64,000 bases of DNA from Sclerotiophoma versabilis (Eukaryota > Ascomycota > Dothideomycetes > Pleosporales > Didymellaceae): assembly GCA_012274445.1 (NCBI GenBank), contig JAAROD010000033.1, forward strand, positions 1,798,001 to 1,862,000. Direction: 5' to 3'. Below the pieces are notes generated by a model. The model was not told the origin of the DNA. It was given only the letters and a program-made list of their open reading frames with translations, and ran no database searches. The first letter of the stretch is position 1; the number at the start of each line of letters is the position of its first letter. Made by a program: the position numbers and the translations under genes. Of the stretch, positions 32,146 to 42,731 are shown piece by piece.

Positions 32146-34463
32146 CTAACCGTCGCTCCCGCTGCTCCTGAATGCGGCACACAGGGCTGCGTACTGATGT
32201 GTGAGATCGAGGACGTGCTGTGGGAGACTTGTGCCCTGAATGATGCTCCTGACTTTGACTGCGCCTTCTTCTTCGATGAGTTTGCGGATTGTGTACAGAA
32301 GCGATGGGGAGAACTGATCTGGTGTTAGTATGCAGTGTATGAGTAGTGGGGGAAGATCAGACATACCTCAGAGTACCACCGGTACTGCCATGTGACCAGC
32401 CTGATCAGGGCCGCGCAAACATCTCGTGTGTTCCTTTTCTCCTCGCCCAACTTCAGTACGCCTTTCATCGCTTTCGGGGAGAACTTGATTTGCAGACAGT
32501 TCTCGTACGCTTCGACGGCCTCGTCAATGTGGTGCAGACGTTCTGCGAGCTCGCCGAGAATCTCCCACTCCTCGGCGCTCTTCTTGTATAGAAGCTGCTG
32601 TTGCCTGTACTGTGCCATCTCGGTGCGCCAGATGGTGTAAACGCGCAGGTCTTCGTAGAGGACCATGAAGAGGTTGTCGAGCCAGCGTTCGCAGAGACGC
32701 TTGTTCTGGAATTGTGTGTAATTCGGCTGCGAGGCGCTGTCGTTGTTGGTTGGGTGTGGGTCTTCGCTGCCTGCCTTGACAACCTCTGCCGCAACGGTGT
32801 GGCCGGGCTCTTGTAATGAGTCTTGAACGGCAGCCTCGGCAGATGACTCTCCATTTGCTTCGGGTGCACCACTAGCCTCGCCATTGCTATTGTCGTTGCC
32901 ATTGCCATTGCCGTTGCCATTGCCATTGCCGTTGCCATTGACCTCGGGGTTGGGGGATGCTCGGACTGATGGTGAAGGTGAGCGGAGTGCGGTGGTGCTG
33001 GCGCTGCGCGAATGTGATTGTGGGACGTGTTGCTTTTCGTGGCGGTATTCCTCCTCCATGACGAAGACCTGCGATCGTATCTTCAGCAACTGGTCCCAGC
33101 CAATCTTTTTGGTGATCTCTGTCAGGATGATGTAGGCCTTGAGGAAGGTGCCCTTGAAGCCAGCGGCGTGGAGCTTGCGCAGTGTTGGGTGGACCATCTC
33201 CATGTCGTCGAGGTTGCCGTCTTCGATCTCGTCGCACATGGCTTCGGGCAGGATGGGCAGGAAGACGCGCTGGGGCTCGGGCATGCGCGGTGCATCCTTG
33301 TCCTGGTATGTGAACATGGGGCACGAGTTGAGGGTGAGCAGAGCGAGGTCCCATTGCTCGAGGCCCACGTAGATGTCCGCCAGTCTGGCCCACGTGCCGA
33401 ACTCGCTCGGGGCAGAGACGACGCTCCTCTTTGCAATCTCGAGCGCGAGGTCGCCGCGGCGTTTGGTGTTGCAGAAGTCGGCCTGGCAGTCGAGCAGCGA
33501 GTAGTCCATGGGCAGCTCCTGGATGACGTCGTGCAGCAGCTGCACGGCCTTGACCTCCTCGTCGGCCTGGATGTAGACGCGGGCTAGCAGCGAGGAGATC
33601 TCGGGGTCGCGGGTGCGCAGCTTCTCGAACAGGTTGATGCCCGAGGCATAGCGGCCGGTGGTGTGGATGTAGCTGAGCAGGCCGGTGGTGAGGTGGTTCG
33701 AGACGAGGTTGGGCACCTGGATCTCAGGGTCGGACCCCAGCTGCCAGCCTAGACAGAGTCAGCGAGTGGGCGGGGGCGGGGCTGACTACCAGTTACCGCT
33801 GAAGAACAGGCGCTCGGCGGCGTCCAGGAACTTGTGCTCGCTCTCGGTGCTCGTGACGGGGTTGAAGCGGCGCACGCCGACAATCTTCTTGATGGTGTCG
33901 CCGGAGCCGTCGTCGGCGTACGAGTAGGCGCGCAGGACGCTGCAGAGGTACGTCTCGAGCCAGAGGTCGTCGGTGGCGACGCGCTTGTCGCCGCGCTCGT
34001 CGATGCAGTAGCTCTCGACGGTGCCGGGGATGTAGACCTGCACGCGCATGTCCAGGCGGGAGAAGGCATTGTAGCAGCTGTGCGGCTGTCAGCGAGCGCC
34101 GGGGCCGTGGCCGGGGCCGTGGCCGGGGGCGTACCAGTACAGGCCCGAGACGACCTTGGTCTGCTTGTCGTGGGGCGCGTAGGTGAGGGTGTTGATGTAG
34201 GCCGCGAGGCTGGCCGACGACGAGGCGTCGATGCCCGTGACGTGGTGGTAGACGCCCGTCTGCCGGCTGCTCGACTTGAGCGGCTGCTTGATCAGATGCA
34301 CGAGGTCGGGCGGGCCGAGCTCGCGCAGCGTCTGCAGCGACTCGGAGCGCGCCTCGATGGCCGCGTGCAGCTCCTCCTCGTAGATTCTGTCGCCGCGTCA
34401 GTGGGGAGCTGGCAGGCTGGCCGGGGCGGGCGCATACTCGGGCACCGCCGGGGATGCGACCAT
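32146..34463 (-). CDS. BCH1: Exomer subunit of the ChAPs family (Bch1/Bud7 type)
   Basis: Five exons: 34463-34438, 34386-34135, 34077-33797, 33748-32367 and 32313-32146 (2,109 nt, 702 residues). The four introns are 51, 57, 48 and 53 bp with GT..AG ends. The last has a CTAAC branch, and the true acceptor is ATCAG, giving WYSE|FSPSLL. ChAPs bind Chs5 and Arf1 at the trans-Golgi and select cargo such as chitin synthase Chs3 for transport to the plasma membrane. The protein starts MVASPAVPEIYEEELHAAIE and has TPR-like repeats (LLARVYIQADEEVKAVQLLH, FGTWARLADIYVGLEQWDLA). A low-complexity Asn-Gly linker lies at about 450-470. The conserved C-terminus is VRSIIQGTSLPQHVLDLTHQ and FRSSGSDG. It diverges from HIR3. 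BCH1 versus BUD7 cannot be separated, since filamentous fungi usually have one or two ChAPs. Confidence 0.92.
32884..32940. repeat. Coding microsatellite (Asn-Gly)n in the exomer gene
   Basis: CCATTGCCGTTG-type 6-bp units encode a run of alternating Gly and Asn on the minus strand. The unit keeps frame when it expands or contracts. Confidence 0.8.
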
Positions 34464-34660
34464 GGCTCGATTGGCGCCGCGCTGGCTGAAGACGGCTGCG
34501 CGGTGGGTGATGCGGGTCAGGGTCAGGGTTCGGTGTTCACTCGACCTGGTCCCGTCGCGAGCTGGGAGCTGGCGTCGGACGAAGTAGCTCCCATCCAGGG
34601 CGCCCGCCAAGGCTGGAACATGCACCCTCGCGACGCGCCGCCCTGCCGACCACCTGCCGC

Positions 34661-34706
34661 CGCCTCTCTGCACAGCTGCCACCCGCCTCTCTGCACAGCT
34701 GCCACC
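34661..34706. repeat. 23-bp tandem duplication
   Basis: Two consecutive identical copies of a 23-bp unit beginning CGCCTCTCTGCACAGCTGCC are present in the shared promoter or HIR3 5' UTR. Confidence 0.8.
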
Positions 34707-34770
34707 CGCCTCCAGCTGCAGCCGCGCCCTCCATGTCCGCGCTGACAGGCGATCCGCGCCCCGGACTGCC

Positions 34771-34846
34771 CTGAACCCGCACTGCCTGAGCCCGCACTGC
34801 CTGAGCCCGCACTGCCTGAGCCCGCACCGCCCTGAACCCGCACCGC
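34771..34846. repeat. 15-bp tandem repeat next to the HIR3 start codon
   Basis: Five copies of ctga(a/g)cccgcac(t/c)gc end one base before the start ATG at 34848, so they lie in the 5' UTR or core promoter. Confidence 0.85.
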
Positions 34847-34847
34847 C

Positions 34848-37800
34848 ATGGTATGTGCTGCACGTGCAAGCTGGCCGTGGGCAGAGGCGCCGCCGCGCTA
34901 ACGAGGTGCAGTCAAAGGCCCCCAAGGCCCCCAAAGCCTCCAGAGCCTCCCGAGCCTCGGCCTGGCACGCCCTCAATGTCGAGTCCGACCACGAGGACGA
35001 GGTCGAGGTCGACGACACGCAGGAGATCCAGATCGAGGACGCCCTCAAGCTCTACCAGACCGCCCTCAAGCTCCACTCCGAGGGCCCGCAGTCCTTCCTC
35101 AAGACCGCCGCCGCCTACACCGACCTGTTCGACTCGGACATCTTCAAGTACCACGAGTCCCTGTCCGAGTACAAGCGGCACGAGCTCTTCGGCGACACCC
35201 TGGTCTTCGACTCCATCCTCGAGGACGACTTCGAGGCCGGCCCCACCCAGTCGGCCGGCGCCGCAGACAGCGCGCCGAACACGCTCCCGCAGATACTGCA
35301 CCTCTCCTACAAGAACCATGGCCAGTTCCTGCTCGAGTCCATGCAGCACTGCGTCGCCCAGCATGGCGGCGTGCCCAACCTCGACGGCTGGAACAACGTC
35401 AGGGCCGCGCTCAACTACTTCGCTGAGGCGCTGGACAAGGAGGACACAGACGTTGACTTGTGGCTGCGCGCAGCCTCTGTGGCCGCCATGCTCGGCAGCA
35501 AGCGCCTGACCCGCTACTGCTTGGAGGCCGTGTTGGATGGCAACGACGAGCTGTGGGAAAGCTTGTTGCGTCTCCCAGGCCTGGAAGAAGGCCTGGCTGG
35601 CCAGCAGCTGCGCGAACTGGTCGGCAAGCTGGAGGACACTGTCTCCCTGATGCAGCCACCTCTGGCTACTATGAAATCGAAGAAGCTCTCCGAGACTCTC
35701 AAGAAGCGCCTGAACCCCTACCCCTTCGCACCGCTACCCGCCGACGTCGCCGAAATCAACAGTGGCCGAGTCATCGAACAAGCGCCTGACCACGTCGCTC
35801 TTGCGCCGGTGAAATGGGACTGGTCGGCTGTTGGAGAAGCTGTACTCCAACACTTCATAGCCGAGCAGCGAGGAATCACACCAAGCACCGCTCCAGGCGC
35901 CAACGTGCAAATACCGATACCTGCTGCATGCGAGTCACCACAACGCATCGAACCAGAACCTGCACCAGCACTTGCTGTAGAGGAACCTGTGGAAGAGCAG
36001 CCGTCGCCGCCCCAGATTGTGGAACCTCTTCCTTTGAAAGAAGAGGGAGACGTTGCTTCTGCTCAAGAGGATAACGATCAGAGGCCAGAGACCTCGACAG
36101 CGGCAGATGTCGCACTCACTCCTTCGCGCAAACGATCAACGGATTCCGCCGGTCTTCCAGAAACAACCGAAGGTGGCCGTGCGAAACGCATACGTACTCG
36201 CAACACCGTCACCGGTCAAGTCGGTGAGACAGTTGTGCAGGATGCCAGCAGTCTGCTCGAGGGACAGCTGGAACACTACGCTCACGCAGATCAGTGCTTG
36301 CATGAGATTGTCACCGACATCTACACCCGACTGGGCGTCAAATGCCTGGGACCGCCCAATGAGCTGCGTACCCTCTTACTTACCCTTCCCGAATCCACGG
36401 CCACTGAGAATGACGACAAAGCCGCCTGCGACATGTATCTCGCCCTCCAAAATGGCAACAGCAAGGCCGCCCAAGTTTTACTCAGCAGCGAGTCGTTTGA
36501 CCTGGTCGGAGTGACAAGGGAAGCCGGCCTCAACGCGTTCCTTGGCTACGCGAAGTCGGGTGCTGGGCAATCTTCTCCCAAGCCTGTGCTTCAAGACCAA
36601 GGGCTGACAGCATTCGCGCGAAGCATCAACGAAAGCTGGTTCTCCATAAAAGAAGTTGCATTCGCTTGGGTGGAGACTCTGTTGTCGAGAGGGTCTATCT
36701 CAGGCCAATTGCTTTCTGACCATGAGTCTTCCAGTTATTCGGCCTTCAAATGGGCTGACGATCTCAAGCGAAACATGGTGCAGATCATTGTCAACGTCGA
36801 CGAACACATCTTCGAACGCATGCAGGACCGCATAAGCAGTATGGACGAACGAATACTCAATACCCAACTTCAGTCACAGAGCTACAGTGTGTCAGACTTC
36901 GACGCGTCTCAGATCGAGATGGTCCAGACGTTATTTGAACTCCATCTTGACATCTACTCCTTGATCAAACATCCTCACAGCCAAGTAGACGCAGCAACAA
37001 AGGTTCTGCAGAGCGATCGACTAGAACGCTGGTCTGCCCTCGCCCGGGAAGCAATCCAACTCAGATCCAAATGCGACCAAGATAGTAGCATGGACGATCT
37101 TTCTCTCCGCCACATATGGGCTTCCGTATTTCACATGAGTGTCAAAGACGACGTGCCACCTGAGCATGTGCTATCTGCTATTGCAGAGTTGAAGGCCATA
37201 TTCGTTGCGCTCGACAACCGCACGATCCAGGTACAAAACAACGCTGTCATGCCAGAGCTGTCTGTGGCCGCTCTTGATCGTGAACTTGTGCGCATCAGCA
37301 TGAAGGATTTCTTCCTAAAGGTATTCGATCACGACGAAAAGGATCCCGTCACAGTCATCGAGAGTTTAGAACCGATCCTAGAGCAAGAAGAGCCAGCACA
37401 GCCGACTAATGCATCTTCGGCAAATGGGGAGTCGGAGGAAGCAACTCCCCAGCTGGTCACATCGTCAGCAACTTCGAACAAAGAGGAATCTTTAGGCTCC
37501 CAAGAAGACGGTGAACCAGACCGGTCGTCGCCTGTTATTGAGATGCGCAAGTTCCTCGACTCGGCTAATGTCAATGTGCGTTTGTCACTCTGGCAACGGC
37601 TTCGTGAAGCGTATGACGCTATTGAGTACCCGCCGAAGGTGCTTTCGTGCTACCTGAGAAGTATCGAGGCATTCGTCGACGACTTCGAGACAACAAGTTT
37701 TCAAGGGTTGTCGTTGGCCGAGCGTCAGATCAAGCTGTTGACCCGCTTCAGAGTCATTGACGAGATGGTGGTCAAGGTCCTGCAGTTGATGCGAGGTGAA

Positions 37801-40800
37801 CCTACAGCCTTCGATTGCTTATCCTACGAGCACGTTCAATCGTCCATGTCAGCGATCGCAAAATTGCTGTACATTTTGTCTAGCGCCAACATGTTCCGAG
37901 ATTTGATCCGTATTGGGAAGACACCAATCCCCAGAATTGAAGGCTTGCCGGCCCAAGCGTTCATCAGCATGTCGACCAGACTGGACGACATCCAATTGCG
38001 CCTCTGGACGTTACAATACTACCTGCTCAGAGAAGGACTATCACAGAACAAAGAAGCTTTCCCCACACCGTCCGAGGATCTGTTCGAGTTCCTACGACAC
38101 GTACACCACGCAACTGGAATTCGTGGTTCCTGTCACCTCTCTGCACGGCAGTTCCTGAGGTTGGCTAAAGACGAGATTCTGCGCTTGGACGACGTCATCG
38201 ACGCCAACAGTCGCGATACTGAGTTCTGCCAAGTGCTGCATGATCTTTATGGTCTCAAACTATTCATTGAGCCTCTCGAATGTCAGGATTTCTCTTCAAC
38301 TCCAGACGTGCTCGACAAGAAGGCTGCGTTCAACCTGCTTCCCTTCGTCATGTCTCAAGTTGCCAAGGTGGATCTGAAGGACCTGCCCAAGACGAAGCAA
38401 GAACTCAGAGCTTCTATTGAGAAGGTCCACGCAGCCTTGGGACGACCTAAGCAGCATGACGATGTCACCTTCAACCGCAAGGCCATCACAACTTACTTCA
38501 AGTCACCAATACATCCCACAACGCTTTTCAATTGCCTCAAAGGCATCGGCTCGCTCATCACACGTACCATTCCTGATGAAGAAGCTGTCGCTGCGTCCAA
38601 AGGCTGGTTCTTCTTGATGGGCAATATCGCTCTGAGCAAGTTCCGATCTCAGAAGCGTATGACCCAAGGGCCCACTGAGGATCTCAACTACGCCCAGGCT
38701 TTCTTCCTGCAAGATCTGGAATACTCTACAGAACGATGGGAGACGTGGTACCGCCTGGCTCAAGCATACGACACGCAGCTGGAAGAAGCTGTTTCCTGGA
38801 ACGCCGATAAGATAAACAGCAACACCATCGAGCTCGCAAACTTCCAACGTGGCGCAATCAACTGCTACATCATGGCAGTGACGTGTTCGGTACGCGAGGC
38901 GAACGTTTCACCTCGAGCGCAAAACCAGATCGCCCAAATGTATACAGAGTTTGGCGACCGCATTTATGCATCATCGCGTGAGCCCTTCAGCATGGAAGCA
39001 TTCCACACTAGGGATGGCGAGCGACGTTTCGTCAATGTGCCCGGCCTAACAGGCGCACAACGCGATGTTCCTTTCGTTGCTCTGCAGCCATACACTGCAT
39101 GGAAGTTTGCTAGCACTTTATATAAACGTGCAATCAAGAACAATCCAGACAAATGGTGGAATCATTACATGCTCGCAAAGAGTCTTTGGAAGATGTGGGC
39201 TACCAACCACAGCGCTTTATTGCAGACTATAGCCGCAGGTATAACCCCGCTAGAGCAACATGTTCCCACCTGGGAAGATGTGATCAAGCCTGCCGTGGGC
39301 GCTGTCGAGAGACTGCCCGATAAGAAGGGCAGAAGCGGTGAACCAATACTGGAGCCCCACTACAAGCTGGTATCAATTGTACACAAGCTCGTTAAGCGCA
39401 GAGCTATCGAACCTTCGAAAGGCGCAGAGTTGCTTTCAAACACCTTCTATTCGAAAAACATTGGCACACCTAGGAGTCTAAACGAATGGGAAAGCTACAT
39501 TCTCGCCGTCATCAAGGCTCTGCGTACCGCGGACAAGTCGAGTTGGCATCACCGCATCATAGCACGATCGGCCCACATCCTCTACGACGATGGCAAAGAA
39601 CTCATCCAAGCGCACGCAGCTAAGCACGAGCTCACACAAACAATCTTCACCAAGACCATGGCAGTCCAGGTATGGAAGCCGGAGTACGAGCGACCAGGCC
39701 GCCATTTCGTATACACATTGCGATATACCAAGTTCTTTATCGACTTGCTCGACGTGACCGGAGACAAAGCCAACCTCGAGGCACTAGCAAGGCGTGTGCG
39801 TCGCAAACAGACAGACTTCTTCCAACACAACGAGCTGTGGAAGGACCTATGTACACGCTACCTGAGATTATTGCGACGCCTCGGCAATGTTCATGAAGGG
39901 CAAGAAGACTCGGCGTTCAAGTCAGTCAACCAGGAAGACTTCAGCGCTCTTGCTGCACGAATGGAGGCATGGTGCCAGAATCCATCTACACAGCACCCTG
40001 TCCTTGATGTGCTTCGCGACGCTATCGAACTCAAGCGTCTCAACAATGGACTCATGAAGCCAACAACCATTGATGACCTTATTGGAGACAGCTATGCTAT
40101 GTTGTATACCACAGTCGGACCCACATTGCCACCCTTGCCATCTGAACAGCAGCAGCAACCTCTTCAGCCAGGGCAGTCGGGCACTGTGACGCCGCAGCCG
40201 CCTATAAATCCTTTGTCTGTGGCTTCGTTGATGCAAGTACAAGTAGACGGTACAGCTGAGGGTCATAATACGCCATTCGCAATGTACCACCCCAGCCAGG
40301 TGCACCCGCAACAGCCACCCCAAGCGCTTACCATACCTGAGCAAGCTCCTAAGCCCAGAGCAAAAGCTGTGGGCAAGCGAGAAATCCAGCGGCGAGCCGA
40401 GGCGTGTGTGCAGAAAGCTGCTGTTGTCAGCACACCACAACAGACCACGTCCATGCCAATCCGCTCTCCGTCCGTGACGAATGCCACAATTCCCTCTCTC
40501 TTCCAACGTCAGTCAGCCGACAAGTTCGACCAGCCTTTAGCCCTCACGTCTAGCGCTGGTCTTGGGGGCTCCCTGCTCGTAACTTCTACCTCGTTTGACA
40601 GCGCGCCCGGCACTGCGACTGCAAGCGTGAACAACGACAACTCCCACGAAGATGATCACGACGACAACGATAACGATCACGACAACGACGACAACGAGGG
40701 TGAAGGGGAAGGCGGTCACGAACTCCACACAGCAAACGACAACGACGATGACGCAGACGATGAGAGTGAGCTCAGCGAGCTAGACGAAAGCGAGGTGCAA

Positions 40801-41037
40801 GAAATCGGCCAAGAAGTTCAGGAACATGAACGCCGGAGCGCCAGTTTCGCCACCGTCAAACCCATGTTCCCAGGCTTATTTGCTGGGCGGGCGAGCGCGG
40901 AGAGAGCTAGCAGCAGTATGCCGTTTGGGTCCGCAGCTGGTGCGGGGCAGGCAGTGTTGGCAAGAAACAATAAAGGAGCCGAGGAGCCGGGAGACAAGAT
41001 GGACATTGACGTCGCGAAGGGGAGTGGCAAGCAGTAA
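34848..41037 (+). CDS. HIR3: Histone transcription regulator 3 (HIR complex subunit, CABIN1 homologue)
   Basis: HIR3 is the TPR scaffold of the HIRA/HIR histone chaperone, which deposits H3-H4 independently of replication and represses histone genes. I predict exon 1 = 34848-34850 (ATG only), a 61-bp intron 34851-34911 (GTATGT...GCTAAC...GTGCAG) and exon 2 = 34912-41037, giving 2,042 residues starting MSKAPKAPKASRAS. The ATG has a strong context (CCGCCATGG) but is out of frame with the long exon unless the intron is removed. Reading instead from 34855 would put intron sequence (MLHVQAGRGQRRRRA) in the protein. Conserved N-terminus: ALNVESDHEDEVEVDD and QIEDALKLYQTALKLHSEGP. Further on: KWWNHYMLAKSLWKMW and HRIIARSAHILYDDG. 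The C-terminus is Gln/Pro-rich, then a long acidic Asp/Asn/Glu tract (about residues 1905-1960). The frame is intact, unlike most genes to its left. Confidence 0.93.
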
Positions 41038-41212
41038 GCTCCGAAGCAACTATAATCAAAGCCTATTACAAGCATTCAATTACATAACACACAGAAGCCT
41101 ATTCATTTCCCTATTGAATTAGACTGTTCTATATCTACTTCTCTATTCAAGAGGCTAGTTCAGTATGCACACGTATGTATGGATATATACATGTAAAAGG
41201 GAGAGATTGAAC
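41038..41212. other. HIR3 3' flank
   Basis: Short AT-rich 3' flank between the HIR3 stop and the 5S-like relic. Nothing else is seen. Confidence 0.4.
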
Positions 41213-41331
41213 ACATACGACCATAGGACGTTGAAAACAAGGCTTCCTGTTCGCTCAGCCCTATTCAAGCAACATACCAGCAGATTAGTAGTTAGGTAGG
41301 TAACTACTAACAACTCCCTTACTTACTACAA
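41213..41331 (+). pseudogene. RIP-mutated 5S rRNA pseudogene
   Basis: It starts ACATACGACCATAGGACGTT GAAAACAAGGCTTCC, nearly identical to the 28.8-kb gene for about 90 nt. The differences are C-to-T or G-to-A (for example GTACCGGCGG to ATACCAGCAG, GTGACC to GTAACT). The last ~30 nt are strongly diverged and helix I is lost. It sits exactly at the border between the normal gene region and the AT-rich block. Confidence 0.75.
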
Positions 41332-42116
41332 GTTTGCAGGGATAATTGCTTTTTATTACTATACTACAGTATTTTATAATACTCTATAGATATTAGGTTG
41401 CTAAGCACTGCTATAATCTTACTAAGAAGCCTAGTAATAAATTAGCGTGTACAGAGTAAGCTAGTTACTACTAGGTAGTAAGTAGTTTTGTGCTTTGCCT
41501 GTTCTTATTAGTTAGCTTTAAACCTTGCTAGAATAACTGCTGCTACTTTAGCTAGCTGCTAATAACCCTGTTCTGCTTTTAGGCTAGTGCTTTTGCTTAA
41601 GCACTTGTAAACCCTTTCTAAATAAGGCGCCTCTTTTATATATTATAATAAATACTAGTAATATCTCTTATTCTAAGTAGGTTTAACTCTAATATATAAC
41701 GTTGCGTATCTGCAGTTTGTTTAGTATAATAGCTATAGCTAGTCTAGTATTTTACTTTACTCTTATCTTCTATTACACTCTTTTTTCTAATAGAACGTGC
41801 TCTAACTAAACAATACTACTTCTTCTAAGATATAGGTCTTTAGTTACTTAACTACTTTAGAAATTAGAGAAGATATAAGTAAATAATCTATACTAATATA
41901 GAGGTAAATATTCTAATCTTCTCTATAAGAGCTAGTAATACTATATTTATAGTATTTCTTAACTTAATTAATATTTCTATATTATAAACTCTAGAGACGT
42001 TCTTTACTGCATAGACAAGTGCATTAACTATATTCTAGTAGCTAAAGTTCTTCTTATTATTCTGCTATTAACTACGTCTTTTCTTACTATAATAACAGAT
42101 TCTAAGTAAAATTAAG
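41332..42116. repeat. RIP-degraded unclassified repeat DNA (left flank of nest)
   Basis: TpA-rich sequence, scarce CpA/TpG, stops in every frame. It was contiguous with 51182 onward before insertion of the outer LTR element (target GCTAC). No family is recognisable. Confidence 0.5.
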
Positions 42117-42121
42117 GCTAC

Positions 42122-42358
42122 TATTATAGGCTAGGTCCTAGCTCTATATACGTGCTACGTAGTGTATATAGCTATTATTATATAATTTCTACCTTAAGCC
42201 TCTAATTAATATATAGTTAGCTCTAATTAGTCTTTATATAATATAACTCTATAGCCTATATATAGAACTCTATTAATTAATCTTAGTTCTATATACTAGT
42301 TACTAGTTAGTTTCTATATATAGCTTATATATAGTATTAGAGGTAATAGCCTCTTATA
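42122..42358. repeat. Left LTR of the outer non-autonomous element
   Basis: Matches 50933-51176 along its whole length with a few indels and mostly transition differences. A TSD (GCTAC) lies immediately to its left. Confidence 0.85.
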
Positions 42359-42372
42359 TATTTATTAATTAC

Positions 42373-42400
42373 TCTAGCTAGCTAGCTAGCTAGCTAGCTA
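42373..42400. repeat. (CTAG)n microsatellite
   Basis: About seven tandem tetramers (ctagctag...) lie in the internal region of the outer element, just before the Copia insertion. Confidence 0.85.
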
Positions 42401-42462
42401 AAGACTATCTTTTATAATATCTAGCTAAGATTAGTTATCTCTATTATTACTTATATAATAGT

Positions 42463-42731
42463 TATTACGTAATTAAGCTGCTTAGTTAGTTGTATAAGGA
42501 TTAATTAGCCTAGAGAATTAGCTATAAGCCGCTCTAGAGCTAACTAGAAGCTTATTATATTAGCATAATAGCAATAAGCAACCCTAATAGCAAGCAGGAG
42601 CTTACTTTAGATAGGTTATATAACCTACACAGATTTCCTATATATATAACAGACAGCTTTTATCTAATCTTAGATAGGCACTAATTAAATACTATTAATT
42701 AACTAAGTATAGTTCTTTAAGCTTAATTATA
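42463..42731 (+). repeat. 5' LTR of the Copia element (269 bp)
   Basis: Same length as the 3' LTR at 49719-49987. By eye I count about 18 differences and all are transitions. It starts TATTACG (probably TGTTACG before RIP) and ends AATTATA. Confidence 0.92.

Larger units (their letters stand above)
34464..34847. promoter_or_regulatory. Bidirectional GC-rich promoter between exomer and HIR3 genes
   Basis: 384 bp separate the two start codons. The region is GC-rich, lacks a TATA box and contains two tandem repeat arrays (34661-34706 and 34771-34846) on the HIR3 side. A shared promoter is inferred from the spacing. Confidence 0.5.

Noticed and set aside
33018..33587. Plus-strand 189-codon frame inside the exomer gene
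   Set aside because: Antisense shadow of a GC-rich coding exon; the minus-strand frame has clear family motifs and consistent introns.
33834..34745. Plus-strand 303-codon frame across exomer exons and promoter
   Set aside because: Val/Ala/Gly/Asp-rich antisense translation of GC-rich exons, crossing the shared promoter; no domain.
34855..34911. HIR3 translation start at 34855
   Set aside because: The first 19 residues are encoded by sequence with canonical intron signals (GTATGT, GCTAAC, GTGCAG), and the ATG just upstream has the better context.
42373..42400. CTAG array as a CRISPR or telomere-like repeat
   Set aside because: Simple tetranucleotide microsatellite without spacers, inside a retroelement.
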